Below, in pieces: positions 40,401 to 53,652 of a stretch of DNA of 64,000 nt (the stretch's first letter is position 1; each line of letters begins with the position of its first letter). The stretch spans positions 1,620,639 through 1,684,638 of the forward strand of contig VWZP01005240.1 of the NCBI GenBank assembly GCA_013396995.1, given 5' to 3'. The position numbers were made by a program, and so were the translations under genes. Origin of the DNA: Dicaeum eximium (taxonomy: Eukaryota; Chordata; Aves; Passeriformes; Dicaeidae). Below the pieces are notes generated by a model, which ran no database searches, was not told the DNA's origin, and saw nothing but the letters and a program-made list of their open reading frames with translations.

Positions 40401-41541
40401 GAGAATGATCTCCTTGAGCCTGAGGATTAAAAAAACCCCAAACTCAAACCTTTACCCTAACAAATACACTCTGTAGGAAAAGCTGGTATTACTGACACCT
40501 TTAAAGGCACAGAAGGCATTCTAGTAACAGTTCCCAGAGCTCCCAGAACTATTTTGGCCAACCAATGGCAACCCAAAGCTAACATATAGACCTCTCAACA
40601 GTTAGAAAAGTTGAGATGAACATTAGGAAGAGACCCAACAACTTCCCAAGCACAGAGATGGAAAAATCACTTTCTACATGGCTATGGTTGTTTTGAAGAC
40701 CATCACCTGTGAATGACAACTCCAGTTGTAGGAGTTGCAGTAGCAAACTGCCCAGGCATTCTCAAACTCTGACCTGTTGGCATGACAGTCTCTTTCCCTA
40801 TCCAGCTGCACCACATCTAACACAATACAGAAGATTTCCTAAGACTAATTTATACTGAAGGGCATGTGACAGCAAAACCAAATCTTCCATTCCTCATTCC
40901 ATATGACCTCCTCAGCTTCCCAAATGTGGCTACAGAGCTGTTTAGAGATGCAGTCTGAGAACACATTCATAGCTTAACTATGTGATCGACCAGTGTGTGA
41001 GCCAACATCCCAATCTGCAAAACATAAACCTAAGGATGGATTTTTGTCACATCCAGAGCAGCACAACTCAGGGCTGTTAAATGGTACAATACCACTCTCT
41101 CCCTTTTGCCCCAAATGTGAGCTCCTGCTGCTTCTTTTGCTTCTGATCTGCCCATCATCAGCCACAAGCTGGATCAACTTCTTGACATGACAGAAGCTTT
41201 AAGATATTTGTTCTCAGTCAGACCAGAAAGTCCATCTGACTCACCTTCTGACTGCAGGATTGCTAGATCTCATGCAAGGCAAGATCCAGACTGAGAAGGA
41301 AGGAACAGCACAGCTGACAGAAGACAGTACATAGGTACTTAGCCTGGGCAAGGGATAATATGAAATTACACCTTAATATAAAGGCCATGGGCAGGGTGGT
41401 AACAGATAATCCACTATTTAAATGAACACGCATCAATAAGCAAGAGCTTGTTGCCAAATATCTGCTAAGGTTTCCTGTGGTTCATCAAGAAACAGAACTG
41501 GAAAAAATGGTCACTGACTCAAAACTGAGTCCAAAGAACCG

Positions 41542-41958
41542 CAATGAAGCTGGTGAAGGGTCTGGAGCACGAGTCCTGAGAGAATCTAGGTTGTTTAGCC
41601 TAGGAAAAAAGGAAGCTCAAGATGGACCTTATCATTCTCTACAACTACCTGAAAGGAGGTTTTAGCAGGTGGACATTGGTGTCTTCTTCCAGATAAGTGA
41701 AAGCATAAGAGGCAATGAACTCAGGCTGCACCACAGAAGGTTCAGATTAGCCATTAGAATAATTTCATCAACAAACAGGTTGCCAAACACTGGAACAGAG
41801 TGTCCAGGGAATTGATGAAGTTACTGTCCCTGAGTGTACTTAAAAGCCATGAAAACGTGGCACTGAGGAACATGGTTTAGTGGTGAACACAGCAGTGACT
41901 GGGTTAACAGCTGAACCCAGGGATCTTAGGGGTCTTTTCCTACCTAAATGATTCTATT
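41542..41958 (+). mobile_element. CR1 LINE, 3'-end fragment
   Basis: About 420 bp closely following the avian CR1 3' terminal region: GAAGGGTCTGGAGCAC near the start, TACAACTACCTGAAAGGAGG in the middle, GGCACTGAGGAACATGGTTT, then CTTTTCCTACCTAAATGATT and ATTCTAT at the end. It is 5'-truncated, as is usual for CR1, diverged, and antisense to TENT4A. No reverse-transcriptase coding region remains; the small open frame at 41477-41665 is a by-product of the element. Confidence 0.93.
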
Positions 41959-42198
41959 AAAATATAATTCTTCACAGACTAAAGAAGTGAGCTCACTTGA
42001 GATGGCACACTCTTTCCCAGAGACAGGCTAGGGGCAAAGATCACATGAAAGCTGTTCAAAGCACATACTGACACCAATCCTTAACCAGGAGATATCATGT
42101 CCATAACTGTATTTCACAGCTAGACTCATGTCTCTGTGGCCCTAAATATTAAGAAATCAATCACAATTTTCAGTCACCTTGGCTAAAGATACAACACT

Positions 42199-42246
42199 AA
42201 ACTTTACCTTGCATACAAGCTGTACAAACTTTACCTTGCATACAAG
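42199..42246. repeat. 27-bp-period tandem duplication
   Basis: AAACTTTACCTTGCATACAAG occurs at 42199 and again at 42226, with CTGTAC between the copies. The identity is exact over 21 bases, suggesting a fairly recent event. Confidence 0.9.
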
Positions 42247-44968
42247 TTCAAAATAGATCAGTCTCTTACTTTCCTAAGAGGAAACTCCCTTTTCCAAGAT
42301 GACAGGAAGCTGCTTGCTCCAATAAAATCAACCAAACTGTCAATCAAGCTCTCCTAAGCTATTCTTGGAAGGAGATAGGTGAGATTGACTGTGGACAAAA
42401 TAGTGCTAGGGTAATTTCTGTAGCCGTAAGAATTACCTTCAGGATTCAGCTGATTACTGCTTTCACTGAGAAGAAAAAGCTTTTCCACGACAGAAGGTAG
42501 CTTTTAATTTCCACTATACCTAAGGTGTTCTGTTTGGAAGCCTGAATGATTGGTGGTAAGAGTGATGTGAATCTGTCCCTTATTATTCTGTGGGACTTGC
42601 TACTCCAGAACATGAAGAAGAAAAAGGCCTATGCTGCTGAAGGACTACAGTCTGACTGGGCTTTTTTTCCCTTTGGGACTATCAGAAGCAGCAGCTCTTT
42701 AGAAAACCTTAAATTAATATAAACATTTGTGTTGGACTGACCCTGAAAAAGAACTACAACAATCACCAAGAAAGATGTGAAATCTACTGAGTATCATCTA
42801 CAAAATAGAATTCTGTACACTGAAACCCTCCCTGGGAAGAGGAAATATGAATTTCAAACCCATCAGACAGCTCAAGAACCACCCCACTTAGGAAAAAGCT
42901 AGCCCAAATTAGGAAAAAACTGAATCAACTCAGCCTGGGGAGTTCAGCCTCCTGCAACTTCCTATCCTTTCAAGTACTCTTCCTTTAGTCTAGATCCCTC
43001 CAGTAGAATGTCATGTTCCACTAGAAGCCAGTCCCTGGTCTTAAATGGAGCCTAATGTTTAGAGTTACAGTTATGCTATAGTTTAACCTATCTGCTAACA
43101 GGTAGGTTAACAAGTCTAGAAAAGGGAAAAAATGGATCAGGACAAAGGGCTCCCAGATGGCCAGGCTTTAGGTCAGGCCACCAAAAAGGTCTTTATACAG
43201 AGCATGGACCACTCTACCTTACAGCAGGAAGAGGGATCCACAAACACACCTGGATTACCCAAGCACATCAGGTTTAATGAGACCAAACATGGACTGTTGA
43301 TTTCTGCAACAAACTTGTTACCAAACAGCTCATCATGCACTTATAAGTCCTTTGGCACTGACAAGACTGGTGCTAGGGGAACTATTTGTATACAGAACTT
43401 TGTTGAATGCTGCTGCTCTTGCAAGGCAGTGGCATGATGGGTTCTGAGATTCAGATGTCACTGGCACAGACAGCCCAGAACTCACAGAGAGGTCAGACAT
43501 GACACCTGAACACTGCTGCTGGGACTGCTCCACAGTTTGCAGTTGTGAACAAAAATTCAAAAATTTCCCAGATACAGTAACAAGTGCAAGTCCATGCAAA
43601 GTGCAAATACTGATGACATCTGAGGCTACCATTAGATGCTGTACAAATGTACTTTTTGATGCCTGTAGTAAATACAGACACCTCATAAGAGAATGACTAC
43701 ATCCTTCAGAGAAAAACAGAGAAGTTAATGGAGGCCAGGAGCCAAGACAAGCAAAACTTCAGGAATCCCTAGGTTACTCTATCTGTACTTAGATAGGAAC
43801 AAAGTTGCATTCAGTACCAAGAATTGTCAGCAGATACACATTTAACAGTGACCTTTAATACCTTAAGATAGCAGTCTCAAATGTCAGTGTGCAACACTCT
43901 GTATCACTCCTTCTGTACCTCCATCACAGTGCAGTCTCAACCTTTGTGAATTTAATGCCACTGAAAACCTAAAGCATTTACAGGCACTCCTAAAGTACTG
44001 TCAGTTTTAAACTCACAAGTGAAAGACTGCGTCCACTTTGATGTAAACTTACTAGAGGAAACTACTGCACCTTCCAATGACATTAATGCTCAAAGTTTAC
44101 ATCATGATTAGAGTTTGCAGTTGTACTGAGATGGTTTATGTGACACCTTACAGCCATCCTTCCCTGTGATTAGCTGGGGAGCTCAAAGCCATTGGGATTT
44201 TAGCAAAGTCTCAAGGAAGAGACATCCTCTGATCTAGCCCAAATTCACACTGAGGATTAGAACAAAAGGTGCTAGAGCAGAGAGATGAATGGAAATACTA
44301 CATGGCTGCCATGCCTTCATTGTCTTTCTCCTCTCTTTCAAAAAACAGAAATTGCAAAGGTGAGAGCTCAAAGTACTGGTTTTGTTTCTATGAAAAACAT
44401 TAAGAACTGCATCAAAAATGGCACATCTAGAAGCATGCTACTTTTAATGGCAGTTCTGGCATTATGATCCAACAGGACTGATTCTATTAGTGTTTTTTAA
44501 TATAGTACTTTTAATTATTTTTTTAATTCTTAAATACATATCAAGTCTTTTAAAACAGCTTATGGGGGCATGTACTAAAGAACCAGGGAAATTCTTAGCC
44601 TTGTCTAGTTTTCTAATTGTCTAAACAATTGTGATTTGATCACATACATTTATTTCTGCCACAATACAGACATGCATCATACTAAACATTAAACCAGCAA
44701 ACCCTCCTTTGAAATACTTCAAGCAGAATGTTTGAGGAAAGACCAATTATCTTCTTGCTCCCTGCCACACTATCAGAATCTCACATTGCACTCATCCTGG
44801 GTTTTATCATACTCTCCATTTCAGTGCTGCACATTCAGACATTGCACTCTCATATCCCTGGGCAGCCTAAATTTCTGTGCAGATTTCAATACAACCACAG
44901 TTAAACAATAAATAACATTCCTAACTGATTACACAGATGAATAGATATTGAAAAAGTGAACTAATTAC

Positions 44969-45095
44969 CTCTCAGAATCTCTATTTGGATATGATCTCGC
45001 AAGTGGTGATACTGCATGGCTAAGAACAATGTAGGCATAGTCAAAAACTTGTTTCACTTGCATGGCACCATAAGAACTTCTGCCAACGTCGTTTC
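44969..45095 (-). CDS. TENT4A: TENT4A exon G (PAP-associated domain)
   Basis: 127 nt. Two bases complete Gly248, then 41 codons from NDVGRSSYGAMQVKQVFDYA through YIVLSHAVSPLARSYPNRDS to E, then two bases of a split Ser (phase 2). NDVGRSSYGAM is the nucleotide-recognition part of the PAP-associated domain. The acceptor is ATTATTTCAG|GAAAC; the donor is GAGAG|GTAATT. Confidence 0.96.
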
Positions 45096-46854
45096 CTGAA
45101 ATAATGTGACAGTCATCAGATTATCTTCTTTTAATATCAGTTACCAAAACATTATTCACTCTTAAAACTCAGAAGCTTTAACAATACAGCTGAACTCTGT
45201 TTAAACAGCTTATCCCATCCTAGTCCCACCAGGAACACCTAAGGGCGCCTATTTCAATAGAAGAAGTTAACCTTAGGAATGATAACATTATGCATTCAAT
45301 TTACCCCTTTTAAAATACTCACACATAGTGCCTGAAAGAAACAGAGCATAGAGATCAGCTCAAACCTCTTAGAGCTGTCTTCAAGAGGGAACCTACCATG
45401 CTTAAAGCATCATGTCTCACTTACCAGAAGAGTTCCTGCAGGCCAAATTCAGTTTAAAATTTCACTTGTGTAACCATATTACCTTCATTATGTCAGAAAG
45501 ACTCACATCAAACACTATTTAACCTTATCAAAACTATAGATTAATAAACCAGCACATACAGATATTTATCTCCACAGGATAAGCTAGTTTTTCAAAAATC
45601 TATCATAGAAGATTCCAGAAGGTTTTATAGTACCATTTTTTGATCAAGTTTGTGGCACTCTCAACTGCCCTACTTTAGGCATGAGTGACATTTTAACTGG
45701 AACTCTTTCCAAATCTACTGCCATGTGAGGAACTGCAGAAGTTAAGAACACTGTACACCTGTATTAGTGCAATGTACAACAACACATCTCCCATCTGATA
45801 CCTAGAAAAATCTTGCTGTAACTAGCAGAAAGCATCTGGGGGCTTTCTGTGGATGTGTTTGGCACCAGACATCAAAATTCAGTGTCAGCATTCCATTTAA
45901 CAAACAAACTGCTTTCAAATTGCATTAAATACGGACTAGGTCTTGAGTGGGTAGAAAACTGCTTACAGTGAAAGGTTCCCTCCTTCAAAATGATGTGTGA
46001 AATGCTGTGAGAACACGAGAAAGGGATGAACCACCAAATATGAAAATCAGATCAGAGCCCATGAATAAAAGAAATCCATGAAAAATCTGCTTTGAAAAAT
46101 GGATGGGGAAAGGACACAATCCATCCTTTGGAGGACTGAATCCAACAAGGCTGAATTTGACTTTAGAGGAATGCTTCACTCCCCTGAGTGTTTTGTCCAG
46201 CAAGCCACTATAGACAAACATGCTGAGATCTGCCATCCAGGGGGGAAAAAAATCAGTTTCCTTTCAAAATTCTCCCACCATAATGCCACTCCAACAGAAA
46301 AGCACAATCAATGAAAACTAACTGAAAACATAAAAGCATTTTGGGAAAACAGATTTTTTCCAGTAATTCACATGGTCAAATAAAAACTGATCAAGAAATA
46401 CTTCCCGTTTACTGACATAACTGAGTATCTTGCTCTGAATGCACCACCATACAGCAGCCACTAGGCTCAGTTACAGAAGCCTCTTCAAATGGTTTATTTA
46501 CTATTGGACTCTATTCTGAAGTAAAGGCAGAGATCAGTGTGGGCCTAGGAGAGTGAATCTAGGAAGAAACACATGGTAATGTTCTTCACAGAGGACTTCA
46601 CAAAGGACTTAGTCCACAAGTGGCTGAAAAGTGACCAAAATATTTTAGTGGTCACAAAATCAGAACACAATGTTAATTATACTAGAAAAGTAATGATTAT
46701 TTCAGTATGGGCTTTTCAGAGGCAGGACACTTGTGTCCAGCCACAATGATATTCTAAACCTAGATATGTAAGAGAATTAAATTGAGAAGCAATACGGAAA
46801 TGGAATGCATACAAGTGGCTAAACACACAAACACACCTACCACTAAATTCAAGT

Positions 46855-46909
46855 CCATCTATGGTTGGACTTGATGTTAGGGCTCTTTTCCAACCTAAAT
46901 GATTCTATA
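46855..46909 (+). mobile_element. CR1 LINE, short 3' end
   Basis: Only the terminal ~55 bp remain: ATGGTTGGACTTGATG, then CTTTTCCAACCTAAATGATT and CTAT. This is a severely 5'-truncated or decayed CR1 copy in the same orientation as the 41.5 kb element. Confidence 0.85.
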
Positions 46910-47939
46910 AATTCACATAACACTAATTAAGAATATACACTTAATGCAGACTCAAAGAATCTTTATTAGTTTAGTCTAACCTAATGCTAGGCAGGTACAT
47001 TTGGCACGTAACCTGCATAAAGTTATACCAAAACAAAGACAGGGCTGCCACAAAATATTGGCTATTCCTTTCATCAGTTGTCACTACTTCCTCTGTTGTG
47101 CCAGCAAAAGAAATCATAATCCTTCCCTAAATCAATTACTGTAAACTTGGGCAGTTTAGTTTAAATCAATGAAGTTGTGTTTGAATCTTGATTGAAGCAG
47201 ATTTGAGAACAGAGGCAGAATAGCTCATGCCATACCATGCTGGCCTCATCCTGCACCTGTAACTAGCTCATAAAAATGTCTGAATTACCAGGTCTTAATC
47301 AATTATGCAGTCTGCAGAGCTTTTTACTTGGGCTGCAGCTGGAGCTACTGTGAACTTCACCTGTCAAGTCTGTATCAAGAAGACACTAGCCAATCCAGAA
47401 AACAACATATTAAAGAAGCCAGAAGATCACACATTTGCATTTGCTGCCCTGAATAGATTTTCTTCTGAGAAAGCACTCTTATTAGAGAGCCATGTCCTAC
47501 ATAACTGAGCATCCTTCTATTGTCACAATCTAGACTGATCAATTAAAGCACGCAATCCAAATGCTGTCACTCTTTAAAAAAATCATACATACTTCAATCC
47601 TCAGATGTACATTAGCAGATAACAATGGTGTGTGATTTCATGTATAATTCAATCCTTATTCTTTCTTACAAAGCCTTCATCCCTAAAGGAGCATGTCCAA
47701 AATTTCCATCACTTGCTATCAGTATTACCATTCCATCAGGTAGCCTTCCTTTACCTGAAGCAGTTTTAAGAACACGGCCTGAAAAGGTAAAGGTAAGACC
47801 ATGAGCTAGGACTGAAGCAGACCCATTTATGTTAAGTTATTAGCTAGTAAACAGCTTTTCACAACATTCAGCATTAAAGAGGTTCTTTCAAATGCTAATT
47901 TCAATGAACCTTTGTATTTTTATAAACACTTATGTTTTA

Positions 47940-47966
47940 TACACACACACACAAACATATATATTT
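47940..47966. repeat. CA/TA microsatellite
   Basis: A short (AC)n run followed by AAACATATATAT, within the intron between exons F and G. Confidence 0.85.
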
Positions 47967-50900
47967 GCAGGTTCTAATGACAAATAGCTGATACTGAAAA
48001 GCTGCAATGAATAATTTTGGGCAGCCACTAAGGCTGGAAGAGAATCTCACAGATGTTGCCAATCTCAAATCTATTAACTTCCCATACTTGTGACCTATCA
48101 AGATGTGGAAGCAAGCAACATGGAGCATAATAAACCCTGCCAAGTTAAAGATTCTCTTTTCAAAGAAAACACATTGAATTCAAGGTTTAGGACTTTCATT
48201 ACTGCCCACAGCAATTCAGAATGAAGAACAAACTTTCTCATGAATGGAGCAGCACAGGTGGAACTCCAAGTTTTAAACTTGGTGTTTAAGAGTAGCGATT
48301 TAGCTACTCTAGCCACTGACAGTCTGAAACTAGATCAAAATTATTCTTGTTCTGAGCATCAGAAATGGCTGGAACACCTTGATAATCACCTGATTCACAA
48401 AGGTATAAAATAAGCTCCCCAGCAGTCTGCTGGATAAGTGCCAAGTCTGTTTTACAACCACAGATTAAAAGATTTGTCAACTGCAAACAGTTATGTCTTC
48501 CAAGACAGGATACTGCTAGACCAGTTCCAGACAAACCTTCCAACATGACATCATCTACCCCGCTCCAACATACTCCTGGGAACAAACTTCTGAGTGCCTG
48601 GCTTTGCAGATCTCCTTAATAAATGCTTTTACTTTTTACATATTTTACAAAAAGGACAAGTGCTTCGAGAAACTGAAACGGTACAGCTACAAGATGTTCA
48701 TGCAAACTCCCTCCTTTAGACAATGCTAAAGGAATTATTTTCATCTCATTACCCTGTCCTAGGACACTAACTCAACATGAAAGATCTTAGGCTATGTACA
48801 AAGACCAAGTATCAATAATTACTTCAAAATACATCAATGCTACATTAGTCTGATAACTCACATCTGGACCTCAAGAAGCTTCCCACCTACCTGAGGTGCT
48901 GATTCCTGACATATTTGTTGGAATCCTGGTTCTTAAATCACAGAAATTATCTTCTGGCACACCATGATCAGTCTCTGAGAATCTCTGAGGAAACCCTGCA
49001 GTACCTAACAGAATCTAAGAAAACCCACTACAACCAAAACAACAACCCAATATGGAACCTGGATGCCTGTTCCTCCCAAATCCAGGAACTAACAGAAGGT
49101 AATGAGCAGGTTAGAATGATGTATCACATCCTTCTGATGACACCTTTCATCTCTTAGCCAGACATCACCACCATTTCACATGAAATAAAAAACAGTTCCA
49201 CCAATTTAAAGAAACTAATCCCACTAAACACATTCCTGTTTCCTCCAAGACTGCTTTAAAGCTATTCTTGAGTTACACCCTTCAGTATCCCCATTGCTGA
49301 ACTACTGCATACACTGACAGGAGTGGGTTTTACACTACTTTGATAATCTTTGAGAAACTCAAAGGGAGAGGGTTTTTAATCCCTGTATTTTTTGTCTAAT
49401 TTTGGATGAAGAAGCCATCTTTCCAAGTATTCTTCCAAGGCTTAACAGGAATTTAAAACAGCTGTGATCAGGCTAAAAAAAAAAACCTAGTATTGAAAAA
49501 CCAAAAACTTGTGCATACAGTGCAAACACAGGTTTGCAGGGGTAAAACTCTGCAGCCGTTTATGCTAATTTGAGACATCTGTGTCCACTCTTTATGAAAA
49601 TAACTTATTCCCATCTCCTTCACAATACTGCCACCAACCCTCAGTCAGACACTGAGTGGACCTGAACAAAAACTACTCAGGGATGGCTTCTAAATTGCGC
49701 AAGGACCTGAACCCTATGGAAAAGATTTTTATACTGGGACAGAAGGAATAATAGAACTAAACAAATTAACAGAATTTTAGACGTTACTAACATACACTTG
49801 ACAGGCTACTTTAGATAGTGTAGGAATGTATGATTAAGTCTGGATCTAAGGAGGCTGTACTCATCACATCTGATTCAAAGAGCCATCCTATATGTTCTAC
49901 ATAATTTTCCTCCTTGCTTCATCTGGCAAGTTCTGAAGGTCTGTGGTAGCTGCTAAAAAATAGCCCTATGAGACATAGTGGTCAGATAACTTCAAAATAT
50001 TGTCAGTTTTCACTTCCATTGCCAAAACATTATTTCCTGTAAGAATTATATTATCTTGCACCATACAAACTCTTCTAGAATTTAATTCTTATCAACTCTT
50101 TGACAGCATACAGCTATTCTTTCTTCTTAACTACAGTTCTTTGTTTCTGCAAGATTAATGCTAGGAAGAACAGTTCAGAGCCCCTATTAGGCTTGAAAGG
50201 TTTTTTTCTTCTCCAGAGTACTATTAGCAGTGATTAAAACATTGCATAGCACATGCAATTTGCTCTCCTTCAGTCCCCAGCAGATAGAAAGGGACAGAAC
50301 CGGCGGGCAGCAAAGATTTTTGACTCTAAACAATTGTGGCTCATGCTGCTATTCAAATGGGTCTTCAGGCAAGTAAGTACACAGCTCCTAAAGGAAATCT
50401 CAGTGACAATGACAGCTCTGCACAAAACACCCCAACCTATGCATGGCCAAATTCAAGAGTCATGATGGACACAAACTCAGAGTTAGAAACATATCAGAGA
50501 CATGGTTAGATAATGAGTATCACAGCCTGCAACCTGTTCTAGGGAAGTATGAACAGTCAGCATATTGAGTATTTAGAAAGGTGCCAGACTTCAGCTCCTG
50601 ATCCATGGTATTTGCTTTAAAAGTGCAGTCAATAAGCAGTATACACACAAGATGTGACAGTATAGGCTTTGACTGCAAATTATAGTCTAGAAATACTTGT
50701 GCTGAAGTCCAAATTAACTGAAAATTGACTTTGTTAAAAAGCTGGTTTGGAATTTCAGCTACTTGTGATGGTCTAAATAGAATACAAACTGAGTACTATA
50801 AAGCTGGAAATTTTCCTCAGGCACTTAGCCAAAATTAAGCTCAATTATTTTGAGGGTTACTGAATCAAAACCAAATCTTAAAAAAAAAAATCATTTTATG

Positions 50901-51537
50901 TGAAGTACTTGCAAAAGAACATGCAACTCTAAAACTCTAACTGGTATTCCCTAAAGATCCCTGTGAAGCACAGAAGCCAGTTATGCAAAGTGCTCTCCAC
51001 ACCACCACCACCACAATGCAACTGGTTTTTACAGACACCACCCCTGTGCCTGTGCAGTCTCTGTGGCACTGCCCTGCAGGACAAGTTCTGCAGCTGGGAC
51101 ATTTCCTTCCCATATAGTGTGATCTATCTGAAGTATGGCACCACAGACTGTGGCAGGAGAAGCTTCACCTTCCAATCTCATTGTCACAGCAAATAATGGA
51201 GAACTGTTCTGCTAACAATCCCTTTCCAGGATTTCCTGGAATTCTTTTTTTCACTACCTCTCACCACTGTCAGAGAATCTCATTATGTACTCAACACAGT
51301 TCTGGATCTCTAAAGCATTATGCAACTGCACTGTTTGTGTGTAATCAAATGTACTCAGGCTAAGAATCTTGGGAGACCTCAGGCCCATATCCCTCAGCCC
51401 TCCTACCTGACTGTACCTCTACAGCAGCAATAGCCTCTTCCCAGTGCAGCTTCTTAACTCATCTGACGGACTAACGCAAGCTGAGAGCACAAGCTGAGCG
51501 AGAGCTCTGGAATATTGCAAGAAGTGTACAGTCTTAC

Positions 51538-51751
51538 CAGGCAGAAGAGGATCTTCAATACATAGCATGGATGGTCTGTATCCATTAGTCATGACTTTCA
51601 TGATTTCTTCTTTGGCAATATAGGCACCTCCATTTTTTATTCTAATACCAGTTTTCAAGTAGTTAAAATTCCTTCCATAGAGTTCAAAAAATTCTATTAG
51701 AAGCATTCCAAGGTTTTCATCAGCTCTTCTGGCATCAATTCTTGGATGTAG
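51538..51751 (-). CDS. TENT4A: TENT4A exon F (central domain)
   Basis: 214 nt, 71 codons plus the first base of a Gly codon. It starts LHPRIDARRADENLGMLLIE, runs through FFELYGRNFNYLKTGIRI, and ends SMLCIEDPLLP. This is the second half of the central helical domain and the start of the PAP-associated region; IEDPL is a hallmark of the family. The acceptor is GTGTTACAG|CTACA; the donor is CCTG|GTAAGAC, phase 1. It is the largest internal coding exon and sits inside a 136-codon open frame (51419-51829) whose ends are intronic. Confidence 0.97.
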
Positions 51752-52820
51752 CTGTAACACAGACCAGTTTTTGCTTATTAAAAATGAGTAGTTTTCAGAC
51801 CATAACATAGGGCAACAAAAAGCTCTCATTTAAACAGCTGAGTATTTCTTCACGTAAGTCTCAACTGAGTAATTCACTCTTCATGTACTTAAACCACTCC
51901 CAAAAAACCGAGAGGGGGCAGCACTTCAGCAGTATCTGGAAGCCAAAGAATTCTTTCTTCTTTCCTGATGTAGCTTTTTGAGGATTAGGGAATTCTTTTC
52001 CCTAAGTAAAAAGCAAGAAAGAAGTACTGCACACTAAATTATAGCCTAGGTAGTAGCAAAGCAGTACCCTATTTTCCACAGCAAATCCATCCCACAATGT
52101 TTTCAGAAAGTGAGGGGCAATCTATTTGCCCCAACTGAAATACAGTTTGTGTCTGTTTCTCTACTTACTATATTTGGTATACGAAATCTATAGTAATATT
52201 TCAGTCAGCACCACCAGTAGCAGAATATGTAAGTTTTTCATCACCACAGCTGCTGAGAGATGCTAACCCCATACCTCATCATAGCTGTAGGAGGCTCACT
52301 GTCCCAAAAATGTATTAAGAGAAGTTTTAACTTGTTTGTAACAATGTAACTTGGCTATTTCATCAGTCAAGTACAGCATCTGCCAGTCTTAAGCATGTCA
52401 AAACCTAACCAACATGTAAGTAAAAAAAGAACTTGACTGTTGGATTTCATAATTTTAATAAACAGTGAAATCAACTACTCTGCACATTCAGTACCAGTAG
52501 TCTGGGAAGCAATGGCAAAATGCATCCTGCAGATTTATGAAACACCATTAAGGGGATTCAGGTACAGGCCATGGTGTAGAGAGCAATGCACAGCCTCTAT
52601 GCCTTTCACAAGGCTCCTGCTGCTGCTCCAGTTCACAGAGAATAGATCCTGGATGTTGAGATAGAGTCCACAGAACCTTTCAAGAGTCAAACCACTCAGA
52701 GCCGTAACAGTAATGCTGCACACTGCAAGGGGCATCTGAAGAAACAGTACAATAAAAGGGCATAGGTACAGAACCCAAAATATTTTGAAGAACATAGAAA
52801 CAAATAAGGAACAGACTTAC
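51752..52820 (-). other. TENT4A: intron between exons E and F (1.07 kb)
   Basis: Phase-0 intron, donor GTAAGTCTG, acceptor GTTACAG. It carries a sense-strand arrangement of box C, C' and D motifs at 52201-52282, listed separately as a weak snoRNA candidate. Confidence 0.9.
52201..52282 (-). ncRNA. possible box C/D snoRNA-like element (weak)
   Basis: On the gene's sense strand inside the intron between exons E and F: box C-like ATGATGA (52276-52282), an internal C'-like GTGATGA (52238-52244) and a D box CTGA (52201-52208, two overlapping options), spanning about 82 nt. The size, order and intronic sense location fit the class. A convincing terminal stem and a clear D' box are lacking, so it may be chance. 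Confidence 0.2.
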
Positions 52821-52949
52821 CTGTAGGAAACTAATTGCCATTAAAATTAGGCTGTAAGAGCTAATTCCACCAGTAAAAACTTCATTCAAATCCCTCTGAA
52901 GGAGGAACTGTTTTAATACTAAAATCAAGTAAGGTAGCAAAGAATATTT
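52821..52949 (-). CDS. TENT4A: TENT4A exon E (central domain)
   Basis: 129 nt, 43 codons, beginning KYSLLPYLILVLKQFLLQRD and ending SLILMAISFLQ. This is the helical central domain of TRF4/5-type polymerases, including the LNEVFTGGISSYSL segment typical of the family and involved in base recognition. The acceptor is GCTTTGCAG|AAATA; the donor is CTACAG|GTAAGT. Both ends are phase 0. Confidence 0.97.
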
Positions 52950-53652
52950 CTGCAAAGCAAAACAAGTTTTATCAATGACAATGTCAAAATTCCAAAACAA
53001 ATCAACAAGTACACAATCTCAGCACACAAAGATTTATCAAATACAAAAATATTTCCAGTGGTGTACTATACAGTGTTTCCATGGGAAAAACTGAAACTTT
53101 TTTTTAAGTCTAGAAACAAATGAACAGACTTCAACTCTTATTTGATCGAAGATCTTACTTATCAAATTTATTTCCCACTTAAACAGTAAGACTTTTATAT
53201 CCTTCTTTGAATGCCAGTATCACTTATAATCAAAGCTTTCAGTCTAAATAGTACTTTTACTACAGAGCATAAAAGGAAACTTCTAAGTATGTAGCTACAC
53301 AAGAATTGGTTTTTAACAGTTTAGTAAGACAGTATTCATAATGCAGCATCACTTAAATTCAAGGTAAGCAAAACTTGAAAAGAGACTTGCTTCAGAAGCA
53401 AAGTTTAGTGCCTATCTGCAAATCTAGACATGGCTGTAGAATTTCTTTCACAGTGTGCAGGTTTATTTACTCAAACACCTAGCACTCAAAGGGAACACTG
53501 AATGGACGCCAATAAATTAAAACATCGGTGTTTAATTAATATTAATGAGAACAGTCTTCAGCAATAAACTGTCAAGCCATACCAAAAAAGTTTAGCTAAG
53601 CATTTAGCATACCCTTGGTAAGCAGCATAACATTCAATACATGGCTGATTAC
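52950..53652 (-). other. TENT4A: intron between exons D and E (0.7 kb)
   Basis: Phase-0 intron, donor GTAATC, acceptor TTTGCAG. Unique AT-rich sequence; nothing else seen. Confidence 0.9.

Larger units (their letters stand above)
37420..44968 (-). other. TENT4A: intron between exons G and H (7.5 kb)
   Basis: Phase-2 intron, donor GTAATT, acceptor TTTTTTTAG. It holds the best-preserved CR1 3' end of the window (41542-41958) in the opposite orientation to the gene, and a 27-bp tandem duplication at 42199. Open frames around 43132-43686 on both strands overlap each other and resemble nothing known. Confidence 0.85.
45096..51537 (-). other. TENT4A: intron between exons F and G (6.4 kb)
   Basis: Phase-1 intron, donor GTAAGAC, acceptor ATTTCAG. 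It contains a short CR1 3' end (46855-46909) and a CA/TA microsatellite at 47940. No other structure was recognised. Confidence 0.85.

Noticed and set aside
43132..43686. Overlapping open frames of 101 (+) and 117 (-) codons
   Set aside because: They overlap on opposite strands within an intron, and neither resembles a known protein or has flanking exons.
51419..51829. 136-codon open frame treated as a gene of its own
   Set aside because: Only 51538-51751 is coding (TENT4A exon F); both ends run into intron beyond clear splice sites.
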